Positions 24,004-33,565 of a stretch of DNA of 64,000 nt are shown piece by piece. The first letter of the stretch is position 1, and each line of letters opens with the position of its first letter. Where the stretch lies: contig CAJUME010000005.1 in assembly GCA_910587015.1 (NCBI GenBank), positions 248,001-312,000 of the forward strand, written 5' to 3'. The notes beneath the pieces were generated by a model that saw only the letters and a list, made by a program, of their open reading frames with translations, searched no databases and was not told where the DNA came from. This DNA comes from an uncultured Christensenella sp. (lineage in GTDB: Bacteria > Bacillota > Clostridia > Christensenellales > Borkfalkiaceae). The position numbers and the translations under genes were made by a program.

Positions 24004-24735
24004 ATGGAAGATAAAAAGTTTGCTATACTTATTGACGGCGACAACACAAGCCCGCAGTACATAAAGACAATTATAGACGAGGTTACAAAAGAGGGAACAA
24101 TCACCTTCAAGCGCATTTACGGCGACTGGACAAGCACTAACCTTAATTGCTGGAAGCAGATACTTTTGGAGTATTCGCTTAACCCAATGCAGCAGTACGC
24201 CTACACCACGGGCAAAAACGCGACCGACTCGGCAATGATAATCGACGCTATGGATATACTTTACACTGGCAAGGTGGACGGGTTTTGCCTTGTATCCTCC
24301 GACAGCGACTTTACAAAGCTTGCGGCGCGGCTGCGCGAGGCGGGTATGACCGTTATAGGAATGGGCAAAAAGCAAACTCCCAAGCCCTTTGTCGCCGCGT
24401 GCAGTATGTTTAAATACGTTGATTTAATCAGCGCGGATTTAACCGCGGAAAAGCCCGGAAAGGGCGCTAAAAAGGCCGTTGCCGCCGAAGCGGAAAAGTC
24501 CACCCAGACCGCGCTTAAAGACATTAAAACAGCTATCGACAATATGATTGAAGAAAACGCAAACCCCGACGGCTGGCTGCTTGCAAGCACCGTAGGCACG
24601 CTTTTGCAGAAACAGTTCACCGACTTCGATTGCAGAAACTTCGGGTGCAGAAAAATGATTGACCTGCTTAAAAAAATGAACTACGAAACCAAGCTTTCCG
24701 CGGACAAAACCACTTACTACGTAAGCAAAAAATAA
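24004..24735 (+). CDS. NYN-domain protein with C-terminal OST-HTH (LOTUS-like) domain
   Basis: 243 aa. The N-terminal NYN/PIN-like nuclease fold shows its acidic residues in AILIDGDNTSP (residues 7-17), KNATDSAMIIDAMD near residue 80 and SSDSDFTKLA near residue 97, the expected metal-binding set for an RNase. After an alanine/lysine-rich linker (residues 150-170), residues 175-243 form an OST-HTH domain (DGWLLASTVGTLLQKQF...RKMIDLLKKMNYE) thought to bind RNA. Likely an RNA-processing or RNA-decay factor. GGGAG precedes the ATG; a TACAAT -10 box lies at about 23965. Confidence 0.85.
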   Translation: MEDKKFAILIDGDNTSPQYIKTIIDEVTKEGTITFKRIYGDWTSTNLNCWKQILLEYSLNPMQQYAYTTGKNATDSAMIIDAMDILYTGKVDGFCLVSSDSDFTKLAARLREAGMTVIGMGKKQTPKPFVAACSMFKYVDLISADLTAEKPGKGAKKAVAAEAEKSTQTALKDIKTAIDNMIEENANPDGWLLASTVGTLLQKQFTDFDCRNFGCRKMIDLLKKMNYETKLSADKTTYYVSKK

Positions 24736-24773
24736 TTTTTCCGCCGTGCGCGGATTTATCGGCGCAAACTATG

Positions 24774-24815
24774 CCGCTTGCAAAGCTTTAAAAAAGCTTT
24801 GCAAGCGGTTTTTTT
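24774..24815 (+). terminator. Terminator after the NYN gene
   Basis: CCGCTTGCAAAGCTTT-AAA-AAAGCTTTGCAAGCGG followed by seven T. Confidence 0.9.
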
Positions 24816-24855
24816 AACCAAGAACCGCCTATATATAACTTTAAACAATTAACTG

Positions 24856-24884
24856 TTGACAAATTTTTACATTTACATTATAAT
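24856..24884 (+). promoter_or_regulatory. Consensus promoter of the LRR lipoprotein gene
   Basis: TTGACA (24856-24861), 17-bp spacer, TATAAT (24879-24884), 35 nt before the ATG, with GGAGGG as ribosome site. Confidence 0.88.
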
Positions 24885-24918
24885 ATAATTGTAAAATTAT
24901 ATTCGGAGGGTAACGAAT

Positions 24919-27510
24919 ATGAAGAAAAAAAGTATTTTAATAGCATTGTGCGCGGCGGTCGCGCTGTGCGCCGTACCGCTTGCTTTTGCGGGCTGCGCCA
25001 AAAACGAAGACGCCGACTTCGGCGAATGGATAACGGTTACCTCCCCCACCTGCGAGGAAGCGGGCGTAGAAATAAGAACTTCTCTTTCCGACCCGAACGT
25101 AAAGCAGACGCGGGCTGTTCCCGCAACGGGGCACGACTGGAACGGTTGGGAAACCCAGACCGAAGCAACCTGTTTGCTTGCGGGCGTTGAAACGCGCACC
25201 TGCAACACTTGCGAAAACTCGGATAAGCGCGCTATTCCCGCGCTCGGTCACAGCTGGGGCGCGTGGGAAACCGCTTTGGAAGCGGACTGCGAAAACGAGG
25301 GCGCGCAGACGAGAGTTTGCCTGCGCGATGAAAATCATACAGAATTGAGAAGCGTTGCCAAGCTGGGGCACGATTTCGGCGAATGGGTAATAACGCTTTC
25401 ACCCACCTGCACGGTTGCGGGCGTAGAAACGCGGTATTGCCGCAACTGCAACAATCATACCGAAGTGCGCGCCGTTGAGCCTTACGGACACGAATGGAGC
25501 GCTTACGCAACCACAAAGGCGGCTACATGCACGGAGGACGGCGCAGAAACAAGCGTATGCGCCAACGACGCAACGCATATTAAAACGCATATACTAACGG
25601 CGCGCGGACACAAATTCGGCGACTGGGTAGTATCGGTACCCGCGACGGAAAGCGAAACGGGCGAGGACGTACGCGTGTGCGTGCGCGACGCTTTGCATAC
25701 GGAAACGCGCGCGTCTTCCGCTTTGGGCAGCGATGGTTTGAGCTTTTCACTTAACAGAGACGGCACGGAATACAGCGTACACTGTGTTCACCGTGATTTG
25801 CTTAAAGGAACGGTTTACATACCCGAATACTATAAAGGGTTGCCCGTAACCGAAATCCGCAGTGGCGCTTTTTCCTATTGCAACCAAATTGAACGTATAG
25901 TAGTTTTAGGCAACAACCTTAAAACCGTTGGTCAAATAGCTTTCAACCGCTGCAACAATCTGGAAAGCGTGGATTTTTCCGAGGGCATTACTTCATTCGA
26001 CCCCCATACTTTTGCATACTGCCCTAAGCTGAAAAGTATTTCCTTCCCCTCTACCGCAGTTTCTATCGGCAAAACGCGCGATGGAAGATTTATCAGCATT
26101 GCGCGCAACTGCCCCGCGCTTGAAAGCATTACCGTTGCGGAAGGCAACCCCGTTTACAGGGTTGAAAGCGGCTGTCTTATAGAGCGCGCTACAAATACCT
26201 TGCTTTTGGGAACAAAAAACGCAGTTATCCCGAGCTCGGTAACAAAAATCGAAGGTGGTGCATTTTACGGTTCCGGCATTGAAAGCGTAAACATCCACGC
26301 AAATATCGAAAGTATTGGTTCTTCTGCGTTTTCAGGTTGTGAAAGCCTGAAAGAGCTTACCTTTGAAAACGGCAAGCTTACCGTTATCGGTTTAAATATG
26401 TACACGATATTCGGCGGCTGCACAAGTCTTGAAAGAATAGTTTTACCCGAAAATTTAACTGCGATACAAGGCCACGCATTCAGAGACTGCACTTCGCTTA
26501 AAGAGGTGGTTTTCGGCAATAATCTGCAAACAATAGACAATTACGCCTTTTCCCGTTGCGAAAACCTTACCGTTTGCAATATTCCCGCAAGCGTTACCTC
26601 TATTTCGCCAACGGCGTTCTCGGCGGCAACTATTGCGGCTATGACTATCGACGCGGATAACCCCGTATACTTCAAGGACAACAACTGCATTATCGAAAGA
26701 GAAACGAACAAGCTGATTGCGGGCGTGGATTACGCGGTTATTCCCGATTACGTTACGTTTATAGGCAATTACGCATTCGAAAACAGAAATTTTGAAAGCA
26801 TTACTATACCCGCTAACGTGACGGGCATAGGCGCCTACGCGTTCAGAGGCTGCGCTTCGCTTAAAACGGTAACGTTCGAAGGCGAAAGCAAGCTTGAAGC
26901 GATAGGCGAACACGCATTTGATAACTGCACCTCGCTGACAAGTATTATGCTTCCTTTGGGCTTGCGCGCAATCAGAAGCTCCGCGTTTGACAATTGCTCT
27001 GCGTTGACTTCCGTAACCTTCGGCGAAAGAATGGGCGGTCTGATTTTGATTGACCCAACCGCTTCCTCCCTTGAAAGCATAGGCAACTTCGCCTTTTCAT
27101 TTACTCAGCTTAAATCGTTTGTAATTCCCAAAACCGTGACGGAAATAGGTTATGGCGCGTTTGAAAGCAAAAAACTTACTTCTCTTACGGTGGTGGAAGG
27201 CAACCCCTCTTACATAATGCAAAACGGCTGTCTTATAGAAATCGCCACGCAGAAGGTGCTTGTTGTGCTTAGCGGCGGAACTGTTCCCGATACGGCAAAA
27301 ATAATCGCAAGCGATGCGTTTTATACATGCACGGACGCAAGGATAGTAATTCCCGCAAGCGTGGAAGAAATGAACAGCTCTGCCCTTTTCGGTTTAACTT
27401 CCGCACAGACCGTGGTAATAAAAGGCTTTGCCTCTCAGGAGGAAGCCGACGCCGTATGGGGTAAGTGGTGGCATACCAATGTATATGCGACGATAATTTA
27501 CGAAGGATAA
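24919..27510 (+). CDS. BspA-like leucine-rich-repeat surface lipoprotein
   Basis: 863 aa. Lipoprotein signal with lipobox LAFAGC (Cys about residue 25). Residues about 33-270 hold six roughly 40-aa units of the pattern GH-x-[WF]-x-x-W...x-T-C-x-x-x-G-x-[ET]-[TI]-R (for example GHSWGAWETALEADC), each with two cysteines in most copies. The rest is LRR_5/BspA repeats (AFxxCxxLKxVxF type), interrupted by NPVY/CLIE-type inserts. Such proteins are displayed on the cell and bind host or other bacterial surfaces. Strong promoter and terminator make it a single-gene unit. Confidence 0.85.
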   Translation: MKKKSILIALCAAVALCAVPLAFAGCAKNEDADFGEWITVTSPTCEEAGVEIRTSLSDPNVKQTRAVPATGHDWNGWETQTEATCLLAGVETRTCNTCENSDKRAIPALGHSWGAWETALEADCENEGAQTRVCLRDENHTELRSVAKLGHDFGEWVITLSPTCTVAGVETRYCRNCNNHTEVRAVEPYGHEWSAYATTKAATCTEDGAETSVCANDATHIKTHILTARGHKFGDWVVSVPATESETGEDVRVCVRDALHTETRASSALGSDGLSFSLNRDGTEYSVHCVHRDLLKGTVYIPEYYKGLPVTEIRSGAFSYCNQIERIVVLGNNLKTVGQIAFNRCNNLESVDFSEGITSFDPHTFAYCPKLKSISFPSTAVSIGKTRDGRFISIARNCPALESITVAEGNPVYRVESGCLIERATNTLLLGTKNAVIPSSVTKIEGGAFYGSGIESVNIHANIESIGSSAFSGCESLKELTFENGKLTVIGLNMYTIFGGCTSLERIVLPENLTAIQGHAFRDCTSLKEVVFGNNLQTIDNYAFSRCENLTVCNIPASVTSISPTAFSAATIAAMTIDADNPVYFKDNNCIIERETNKLIAGVDYAVIPDYVTFIGNYAFENRNFESITIPANVTGIGAYAFRGCASLKTVTFEGESKLEAIGEHAFDNCTSLTSIMLPLGLRAIRSSAFDNCSALTSVTFGERMGGLILIDPTASSLESIGNFAFSFTQLKSFVIPKTVTEIGYGAFESKKLTSLTVVEGNPSYIMQNGCLIEIATQKVLVVLSGGTVPDTAKIIASDAFYTCTDARIVIPASVEEMNSSALFGLTSAQTVVIKGFASQEEADAVWGKWWHTNVYATIIYEG

Positions 27511-27554
27511 AAAATTTGTCCGTTAACGGACGCGGTTATTAATTAAAGCGAAAT

Positions 27555-27587
27555 AAATGCTCTCGGAAATTTTATCCGAGAGCATTT
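27555..27587 (+). terminator. Terminator of the first LRR lipoprotein gene
   Basis: AAATGCTCTCGGA / TCCGAGAGCATTT stem with a 7-nt loop, followed by TACTTTTT. Confidence 0.82.
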
Positions 27588-27703
27588 TACTTTTTGCCGA
27601 AAAATATAGATTTATCATAAAAACCAACGAAAAGCAACAAATTTTATACAACAGCAATGTGATAACCTTTTTTATTTCCTTTTGGTAGAATATTCAAGGT
27701 GTG

Positions 27704-27730
27704 TTTCGACACATTTCGACAAATTTCGAC
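27704..27730 (+). repeat. Three TTTCGAC heptamers at exact 10-bp spacing
   Basis: TTTCGAC at 27704-27710, 27714-27720 and 27724-27730, one helical turn apart, between a TAGAAT -10-like box (27686-27691) and the start codon at 27746. Looks like a same-face binding site for a repressor or other regulator of the second LRR lipoprotein. Confidence 0.55.
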
Positions 27731-27745
27731 GCAAGGTATTTTATA

Positions 27746-29302
27746 ATGAAAAAGCTAAAGCTGTTGATTGGTCTGTTACTTTTATCCTTATGCATAGCGG
27801 CGGTTGCCGCGGGTTGCGGAAGCTCGTCCGGTACGGTTGTGGACAAGCTGCCCATTGACAACAATATGCCTAAGCCCGACGGTAGTGAAACAAAGCCCTC
27901 TGTCCCGCCAAACACAAGCGGCGACGGAGAAAACAGCAACGGCGATACGCAAGAGCCTCCCTCTCCCACCGAACCGAACGACCCGACAGAGCCCGAGCCC
28001 GATGTTCCGCCCGAAACACCGCCCGAGGAAGTTGAAAATATAGTCGTGTTTATTGCGGAAGGCTTTGAATATACGGTACCGTACTATGCGGAGGACATCG
28101 CTATAAACGAGCCCGCCGTTCCCGAAAAGCGCGGCTACCGCGGCAAATGGCAGTGCTATGATTTGTCGCAGGGCGGAAAAATTACCGTCCATGCCGAGTA
28201 CAAGCTGATAAATTACATTATAACCTTTACCGCAGACAATGAAAGCTTTGAAATAACCTATACCATTTTTGACAGCACGGTACAGCCGCCGCAAGCTCCG
28301 CAAAGGAAAGGCTATAACGCCGTTTGGGAGGCTTTTACGCTGACCTACGGCGAAGCGATTACCGTTAATGCTATATATACGCCGATAATTTACAAAGTTT
28401 ATTTCCCCGTTGGAAGCGAAAGCATTTTGCGCACATACACTATTTCAGACAGCGCAATCAACGAGCCCGAGGTACCGCATAAGGCGGGCTACACGGGCGA
28501 ATGGCGTTACGGGGAGCTTACCTTCGGGGAGGATATGTATGCGGAGGCGGTTTATACGCCCCTCCCCGCCACCTCCGTCAAGCTTTTCGACTGGAAGCTG
28601 AACTCAAACGGCAACGGCTATGTAGTTAACAGCTACAAGGGTACAGACAGCAACGTTATTATCCCCTCCTTTTATAAGGGCTTGCCCGTTACAGAGGTTG
28701 GCACCTTTGCATTCAGTAACGATTTTTGCGAAAAATCGCTGAACAGCGTTATAATATCGGAAAACGTTACCAAAATAGGCAACGGCGCGTTTACCTACTG
28801 CTTTGAGCTGACGGAAGCGGAATTGCCATCTACCTTGCTTGAAATCGAAATAGAGGCATTTTCTTATACCGCAATAACAGAAATTAACCTGCCGCAGGGG
28901 CTTGCAAAAATCGGTCAAAAAGCTTTCACCTTTACAAAGCTTAAAAGCATAGTCATTCCCGACAGCGTTACAGATATCGGCGAGTTTGCCTTTAAAGGAT
29001 GCAAGCAATTGCAGTCTGCCGTTATCGGAAACGGATTAAAGGCTATTAAGCAACAGACCTTCTGGAACTGTGAAGCGCTGAAAACCGTGGAAATAGGCGA
29101 AAGCGTTGAACAGATATGCAAGGGTGCATTTGAAAGCTGTACGGCGTTGGAAAGCGCGGTATTCAGGGATATAACATACTGGCATTTATTTGACGGCAAA
29201 AACACTTCGACAATCATTTTGGAAAAACTGACGGACACGGCAGTAGCGGCGCAACTGCTTAAAAACGCGATTAGCACGGAATTTATCAAAAGCGACAGCT
29301 GA
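27746..29302 (+). CDS. LRR lipoprotein with InlB-type repeats
   Basis: 518 aa. Lipobox AVAAGC (Cys about residue 24), then a Pro/Glu/Asn-rich wall-spanning linker (residues about 45-90), three tandem units of about 57 aa of the Listeria-Bacteroides/InlB B-repeat kind (each has a GY-x-x-x-W or GY(T/R)G(E/K)W core), then LRR_5 repeats from about residue 300 beginning with the same IPSFYKGLPVTEV motif found in the preceding gene. Start taken at the MKKLKLLIG signal; the open frame extends upstream through the TTTCGAC repeats. Probably a surface adhesin related to its neighbour. Confidence 0.85.
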   Translation: MKKLKLLIGLLLLSLCIAAVAAGCGSSSGTVVDKLPIDNNMPKPDGSETKPSVPPNTSGDGENSNGDTQEPPSPTEPNDPTEPEPDVPPETPPEEVENIVVFIAEGFEYTVPYYAEDIAINEPAVPEKRGYRGKWQCYDLSQGGKITVHAEYKLINYIITFTADNESFEITYTIFDSTVQPPQAPQRKGYNAVWEAFTLTYGEAITVNAIYTPIIYKVYFPVGSESILRTYTISDSAINEPEVPHKAGYTGEWRYGELTFGEDMYAEAVYTPLPATSVKLFDWKLNSNGNGYVVNSYKGTDSNVIIPSFYKGLPVTEVGTFAFSNDFCEKSLNSVIISENVTKIGNGAFTYCFELTEAELPSTLLEIEIEAFSYTAITEINLPQGLAKIGQKAFTFTKLKSIVIPDSVTDIGEFAFKGCKQLQSAVIGNGLKAIKQQTFWNCEALKTVEIGESVEQICKGAFESCTALESAVFRDITYWHLFDGKNTSTIILEKLTDTAVAAQLLKNAISTEFIKSDS

Positions 29303-29314
29303 AAATTTAATAAA

Positions 29315-29344
29315 CCCCCGCGCATAATTTGCGCGGGGGCTTTT
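29315..29344. terminator. Bidirectional terminator between convergent genes
   Basis: CCCCCGCGCA / TGCGCGGGGG stem (29315-29339), CTTTTGCGTTTTT on the plus side and a T/A-rich tail on the minus side. Confidence 0.85.
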
Positions 29345-29357
29345 GCGTTTTTATAAA

Positions 29358-30353
29358 TCAATCCTGCTCAGATACGCAGTCGGAAATGGTTTCCTCTGAA
29401 ATTGCAGAGGCCTCCGCCGCAACGTTCAGCTTTTGTCTGCGGCACTTTTTAAAGCCGTTGACAAGCATATATACGCCCGTAAACGCAGAGGAAACGCATA
29501 TTGCAGTGCCGACTAAAGCGGTCAGCCATGTAAAATCAACTCCTTCGGAATACGCCGCAAGCAGAGCGGTTTGCAAAGCAAGCACGGATACAAGCGCATC
29601 GGTAAAATTTATATTGCGGACGGCGCGGACGGCGTAATCGTTAATGCCGCGAACTCTAATAAGGTTATGTGCGGCAAAAACTATTTTGTAGAATGTAAAA
29701 GCCGCGGCGACAAAAATCAGCAGTCCCTCGAAACGGAAGCCCATACTGGGATACTGCACCATAGTCCACAAAATGGTTATAAGCGCGGCGGTAAGAATTA
29801 ACAACAGCCAACCGGTAGCACGGTAAATTTTGATTTTCTGCATATTCTGCTGTTGAAGCGTAAGCCTTGCGTTTACATTAACGTTGCGGGTGCGGGCAAT
29901 AATTACCGCGCGCGTGACGCTTAAAATAATATAGTAAACGGCGACCGCGCAATACCAGATGCTTGTTGCGATAATGCCGTAATGAATGGCGATTATAACG
30001 CCGTAGACCGCGTTGAATGTGGCGTATCCCACATTTATCAGCATACCGAATGCGGCGAATATCATTGTTCGGAAGGTTAAATCGCCTATAAATCTGCGCG
30101 CAAGACGGTGCTTTTCCGCCCATTCGTAAAAGCGCGGACGGGTTTTGAACCAGCCGCAAACGGCGACATAAATAAAATAGCACAAAAACAGCGCGGAAAC
30201 ACCGTACAGCACATACGCAACGGCGTGCGGAGCGGAAAGAAATATGCACGCAAATACCCCGCCGACAGAAAGAATAAGCAATATTGCGGCAACGGTTGCA
30301 ACCGCCGCCGTTGGCTCCTTAAGTTTTTTCAATATCGCTTTAAAAAATTTCAC
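29358..30353 (-). CDS. Unrecognised polytopic membrane protein
   Basis: 331 aa with about eight hydrophobic helices arranged in pairs, a conserved-looking charged loop WFKTRPRFYEWAEKHRLARR near residues 68-87, an RTRNVNVNARLTLQQQN loop near residue 155 and an acidic C-terminal tail. No signal peptide and no recognised family. It stands alone between two terminators, convergent with the LRR lipoprotein. Confidence 0.7.
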   Translation of the reverse strand: MKFFKAILKKLKEPTAAVATVAAILLILSVGGVFACIFLSAPHAVAYVLYGVSALFLCYFIYVAVCGWFKTRPRFYEWAEKHRLARRFIGDLTFRTMIFAAFGMLINVGYATFNAVYGVIIAIHYGIIATSIWYCAVAVYYIILSVTRAVIIARTRNVNVNARLTLQQQNMQKIKIYRATGWLLLILTAALITILWTMVQYPSMGFRFEGLLIFVAAAFTFYKIVFAAHNLIRVRGINDYAVRAVRNINFTDALVSVLALQTALLAAYSEGVDFTWLTALVGTAICVSSAFTGVYMLVNGFKKCRRQKLNVAAEASAISEETISDCVSEQD

Positions 30354-30454
30354 TGTTCTGCCGAAGCGCTCCGTTTTTTAATTGTTTATAAATTTTATGG
30401 TTTAATTATAGCCTTTTTATAAAAATCTGTAAATACTTTTGCGAAGATTTTTAT

Positions 30455-30491
30455 AAAAGCGGGGCGCAATTTATAATCGCGCCCCGCTTTT
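30455..30491 (-). terminator. Terminator of the 69-aa gene
   Basis: AAAAGCGGGGCGC / GCGCCCCGCTTTT, 13-bp stem. T runs occur on both strands. Confidence 0.8.
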
Positions 30492-30530
30492 TTATCAGCC
30501 ATTCAGACAAAAACCATTCAATTTTTTAAG

Positions 30531-30740
30531 CTATAGCTTTTTATACTCGATTTTATCATTTATATCTCTGAACGAATTTAAACAATAGCCCTCATCAAAG
30601 CCGCACTCAAATGTTGAGTTATAGATTTTTGCATCATACGGATTGTATTTATAAAAAATTTTACCGTCTTTTACCTTATAAAAATATCCTTCATCGCCGT
30701 TAGAAAATTCTATCCAAATTACATATTTAGAACCAAACAT
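30531..30740 (-). CDS. Small hypothetical protein
   Basis: 69 aa, rich in aromatic and charged residues (VIWIEFSNGDEGYFYKVKDG), probably a small beta-rich domain. AT-rich compared with neighbours, and ATTTTTATAAGGGAAA upstream provides a plausible AGGG ribosome site. Followed by its own terminator. No family recognised; codon use unlike its neighbours hints at acquisition. Confidence 0.55.
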   Translation of the reverse strand: MFGSKYVIWIEFSNGDEGYFYKVKDGKIFYKYNPYDAKIYNSTFECGFDEGYCLNSFRDINDKIEYKKL

Positions 30741-30892
30741 ACTTTTTCCCTTATATTTTTATAAAATATTACCCTAAAATTTTTAAATAAAATCAGTTCA
30801 TCTCTATAGGATTAAAATTTATTTAGCTTCCTCGATTTACTACAAACCAAGGAAGCTATTAAATAAATTACCGTGTATTTAGAAAAATCTTA

Positions 30893-33538
30893 TTACTTTC
30901 TGGGATTTTTGATGTTTGCCTGAGCTGCGGCAAGGCGTGCGATAGGCACGCGGTAGGGCGAGCAGGAAACATAGTTAAGTCCGATTTTGTGGCAGAACTC
31001 GATTGACGAGGGGTCGCCGCCGTGTTCGCCGCAAATGCCGACGTGAAGCTTTTTGTTGCCCTTTTTGCCGAGCTTTACTGCCGTTTCCATAAGCTTGCCT
31101 ACGCCGATTGTATCGAGGCGCGAGAACGGGTCGCTTTCGTAAATCTTGTTTGCATAGTAAGCGGGAAGGAATTTGCCGGCGTCGTCGCGCGAGAAGCCGA
31201 AGGTCATCTGCGTCAGGTCGTTGGTGCCGAAGCAGAAGAAGTCTGCATTCCTTGCAATATCGTCTGCCGTAAGCGCCGCGCGGGGAATTTCTATCATGGT
31301 GCCGACCTCGTATTTAAGCTTAACGCCGGAAGCCTTGATAACCTCGTCCGCGGTCTTAACGACTACGTTCTTGACGTAAGCAAGCTCTTTAACCTCGCCT
31401 ACAAGGGGAATCATAATTTCGGGAACGACCTTCCACTTCTTATGTCTCTTCTGCACGCTGATAGCGGCCTTGATAACCGCCTTGGTCTGCATTACTGCGA
31501 TTTCGGGATAGGTTACCGTAAGACGGCAGCCGCGGTGTCCCATCATGGGGTTGAATTCGTGCAAATCGCTTATAATCTGCTTAATCTGCGCAACGGTCTT
31601 GCCCTGAGCGTCCGCAAGCGCCTTAATATCCGCCTCGTCCGTGGGAACAAACTCGTGAAGAGGGGGGTCAAGGAAACGAATGGTTACGGGCTGTCCCTCC
31701 AACGCTTCCATAAGTCCCTCGAAGTCAGCCTGCTGCATGGGCTCGATTTTAGCGAGCGCCGCCTCTCTCTCTTCAACCGTATCAGAGCAAATCATTTCTC
31801 TGAAAGCGCCGATACGCGCGGGGTCGAAGAACATATGCTCGGTACGGCAAAGGCCTATGCCCTGCGCGCCGAACGCCGCAGCCTGTCTTGCATCGTTGGG
31901 GGTGTCCGCGTTGGTTCTTACGCCAAGCGCCTTATATTTGTCGGCAAGCTCCATAATTCTGCCGAAGTAACCGCTGTTGGGGTCCGCGGGAACGGTGGGG
32001 ATAAGGCAATCGTAGATATTACCCGTTGAGCCGTCAAGGGAAATGCCATCGCCCTCGTGATAAACCTTGCCCGCAAGCGTGAAGCACTTATTCTCTTCGT
32101 CCATTTTAATGTCGCCGCAGCCGGAAACGCAGCACGTTCCCATACCGCGCGCAACAACCGCCGCGTGAGAGGTCTGTCCGCCGCGAACGGTAAGAATACC
32201 CTGCGCGAACTTCATGCCCTCGATATCCTCGGGAGAGGTTTCAAGACGGACAAGCACTACCTTCTTGCCCTTTTTGCCTTCGATAACGGCGTCCTCTGCG
32301 GTGAATACGATTTGTCCCGCAGCCGCGCCGGGGGAAGCCGCAATACCCTTGCCTACTACGTTGTTTTTGTCTGCCTCTTTCAATGCCTCGGGGTCAAACT
32401 GAGGGTGAAGGAGCATATCCAGCGACTTAGCGTCAATCTGCATAAGCGCTTCCTGCTCGGTAATCATACCCTCGTCGATAAGGTCGCAAGCGATTTTGAT
32501 AGCCGCCGCCGCGGTACGCTTGCCGTTACGCGTCTGCAACATGTAAAGCTTTTCGTTTTCAACGGTGAACTCCATATCCTGCATGTCGCGGTAGTGGTCC
32601 TCGAGAATTTCGCAAACCTTTAAGAACTGCTCGTAAACCTTGGGGAAAACCTCTGCCATTTTTGCAATAGGCATCGGGGTGCGGACGCCTGCAACAACGT
32701 CTTCGCCCTGAGCGTTGGTAAGGAACTCGCCCATAAGTCCCTTTTCGCCCGTTGCGGGATTACGCGTGAACGCAACGCCCGTGCCGCAGTTGTCGCCCAT
32801 GTTGCCGAACGCCATCATCTGCACGTTAACCGCGGTACCCCAGCTGTAAGGAATGTCGTGGTCCATACGGTAAATATTTGCACGGGGGTTGTCCCACGAA
32901 CGGAATACCGCCTTAACCGCCTCGAAAAGCTGCTCCTTGGGGTCGTTGGGGAAGTCCTTGCCGAGCTGGTTTTTATACTCTGCCTTGAACTGGTGAGCAA
33001 GCGTCTTCAAATCGTCCGCGCTGAGTTCAACGTCAAGGGTTACGCCCTTTTCTTCCTTCATTTTATCAATAAGCTTTTCGAAATATTTCTTGCCGACCTC
33101 CATAACGACATCGGAGAACATCTGAATAAATCTTCTGTAGCAGTCCCAAGCCCAGCGGGGGTTGCCCGATTTTGCGGCGATGGTGTTTACTACGTCTTCG
33201 TTAAGGCCGAGGTTTAAAATGGTGTCCATCATGCCGGGCATGGAAGCGCGCGCGCCCGAACGAACGGAAACGAGAAGGGGATTTTCCTTATCGCCGAACT
33301 TCTTTCCGCAGGTCTTTTCCATTTTGTCGATGTATTCCATAATCTCGCTCTGGATATCATCGTTGATTCTGCGGCCGTCCTCGTAATACTGCGTGCAGGC
33401 TTCGGTAGAAATAGTGAAGCCCTGAGGCACGGGCAAGCCGATATTGGTCATCTCTGCAAGGTTAGCGCCTTTGCCGCCCAACAGTTCTCTCATTGTTGCA
33501 TTACCTTCGGTAAAAAGGTAGCAATATTTTTTTGCCAT
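30893..33538 (-). CDS. ppdK: Pyruvate, phosphate dikinase
   Basis: Interconverts pyruvate, ATP and Pi with PEP, AMP and PPi; in anaerobic Firmicutes it serves PPi-linked glycolysis or gluconeogenesis. 881 aa, full length: ATP-grasp domain beginning GGKGANLAEM, the phosphohistidine loop GGQTSHAAVVARGMG near residue 455, and the PEP/pyruvate barrel with GLCRTEHMFF and the C-terminal GICGEHGGDP. GGAGGAG lies before the ATG. A dedicated promoter with repeated AT-rich boxes lies upstream. No PPDK regulatory kinase gene is adjacent. Confidence 0.96.
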   Translation of the reverse strand: MAKKYCYLFTEGNATMRELLGGKGANLAEMTNIGLPVPQGFTISTEACTQYYEDGRRINDDIQSEIMEYIDKMEKTCGKKFGDKENPLLVSVRSGARASMPGMMDTILNLGLNEDVVNTIAAKSGNPRWAWDCYRRFIQMFSDVVMEVGKKYFEKLIDKMKEEKGVTLDVELSADDLKTLAHQFKAEYKNQLGKDFPNDPKEQLFEAVKAVFRSWDNPRANIYRMDHDIPYSWGTAVNVQMMAFGNMGDNCGTGVAFTRNPATGEKGLMGEFLTNAQGEDVVAGVRTPMPIAKMAEVFPKVYEQFLKVCEILEDHYRDMQDMEFTVENEKLYMLQTRNGKRTAAAAIKIACDLIDEGMITEQEALMQIDAKSLDMLLHPQFDPEALKEADKNNVVGKGIAASPGAAAGQIVFTAEDAVIEGKKGKKVVLVRLETSPEDIEGMKFAQGILTVRGGQTSHAAVVARGMGTCCVSGCGDIKMDEENKCFTLAGKVYHEGDGISLDGSTGNIYDCLIPTVPADPNSGYFGRIMELADKYKALGVRTNADTPNDARQAAAFGAQGIGLCRTEHMFFDPARIGAFREMICSDTVEEREAALAKIEPMQQADFEGLMEALEGQPVTIRFLDPPLHEFVPTDEADIKALADAQGKTVAQIKQIISDLHEFNPMMGHRGCRLTVTYPEIAVMQTKAVIKAAISVQKRHKKWKVVPEIMIPLVGEVKELAYVKNVVVKTADEVIKASGVKLKYEVGTMIEIPRAALTADDIARNADFFCFGTNDLTQMTFGFSRDDAGKFLPAYYANKIYESDPFSRLDTIGVGKLMETAVKLGKKGNKKLHVGICGEHGGDPSSIEFCHKIGLNYVSCSPYRVPIARLAAAQANIKNPRK

Positions 33539-33565
33539 TAAAAAACTCCTCCAAAAAATTGTTAT

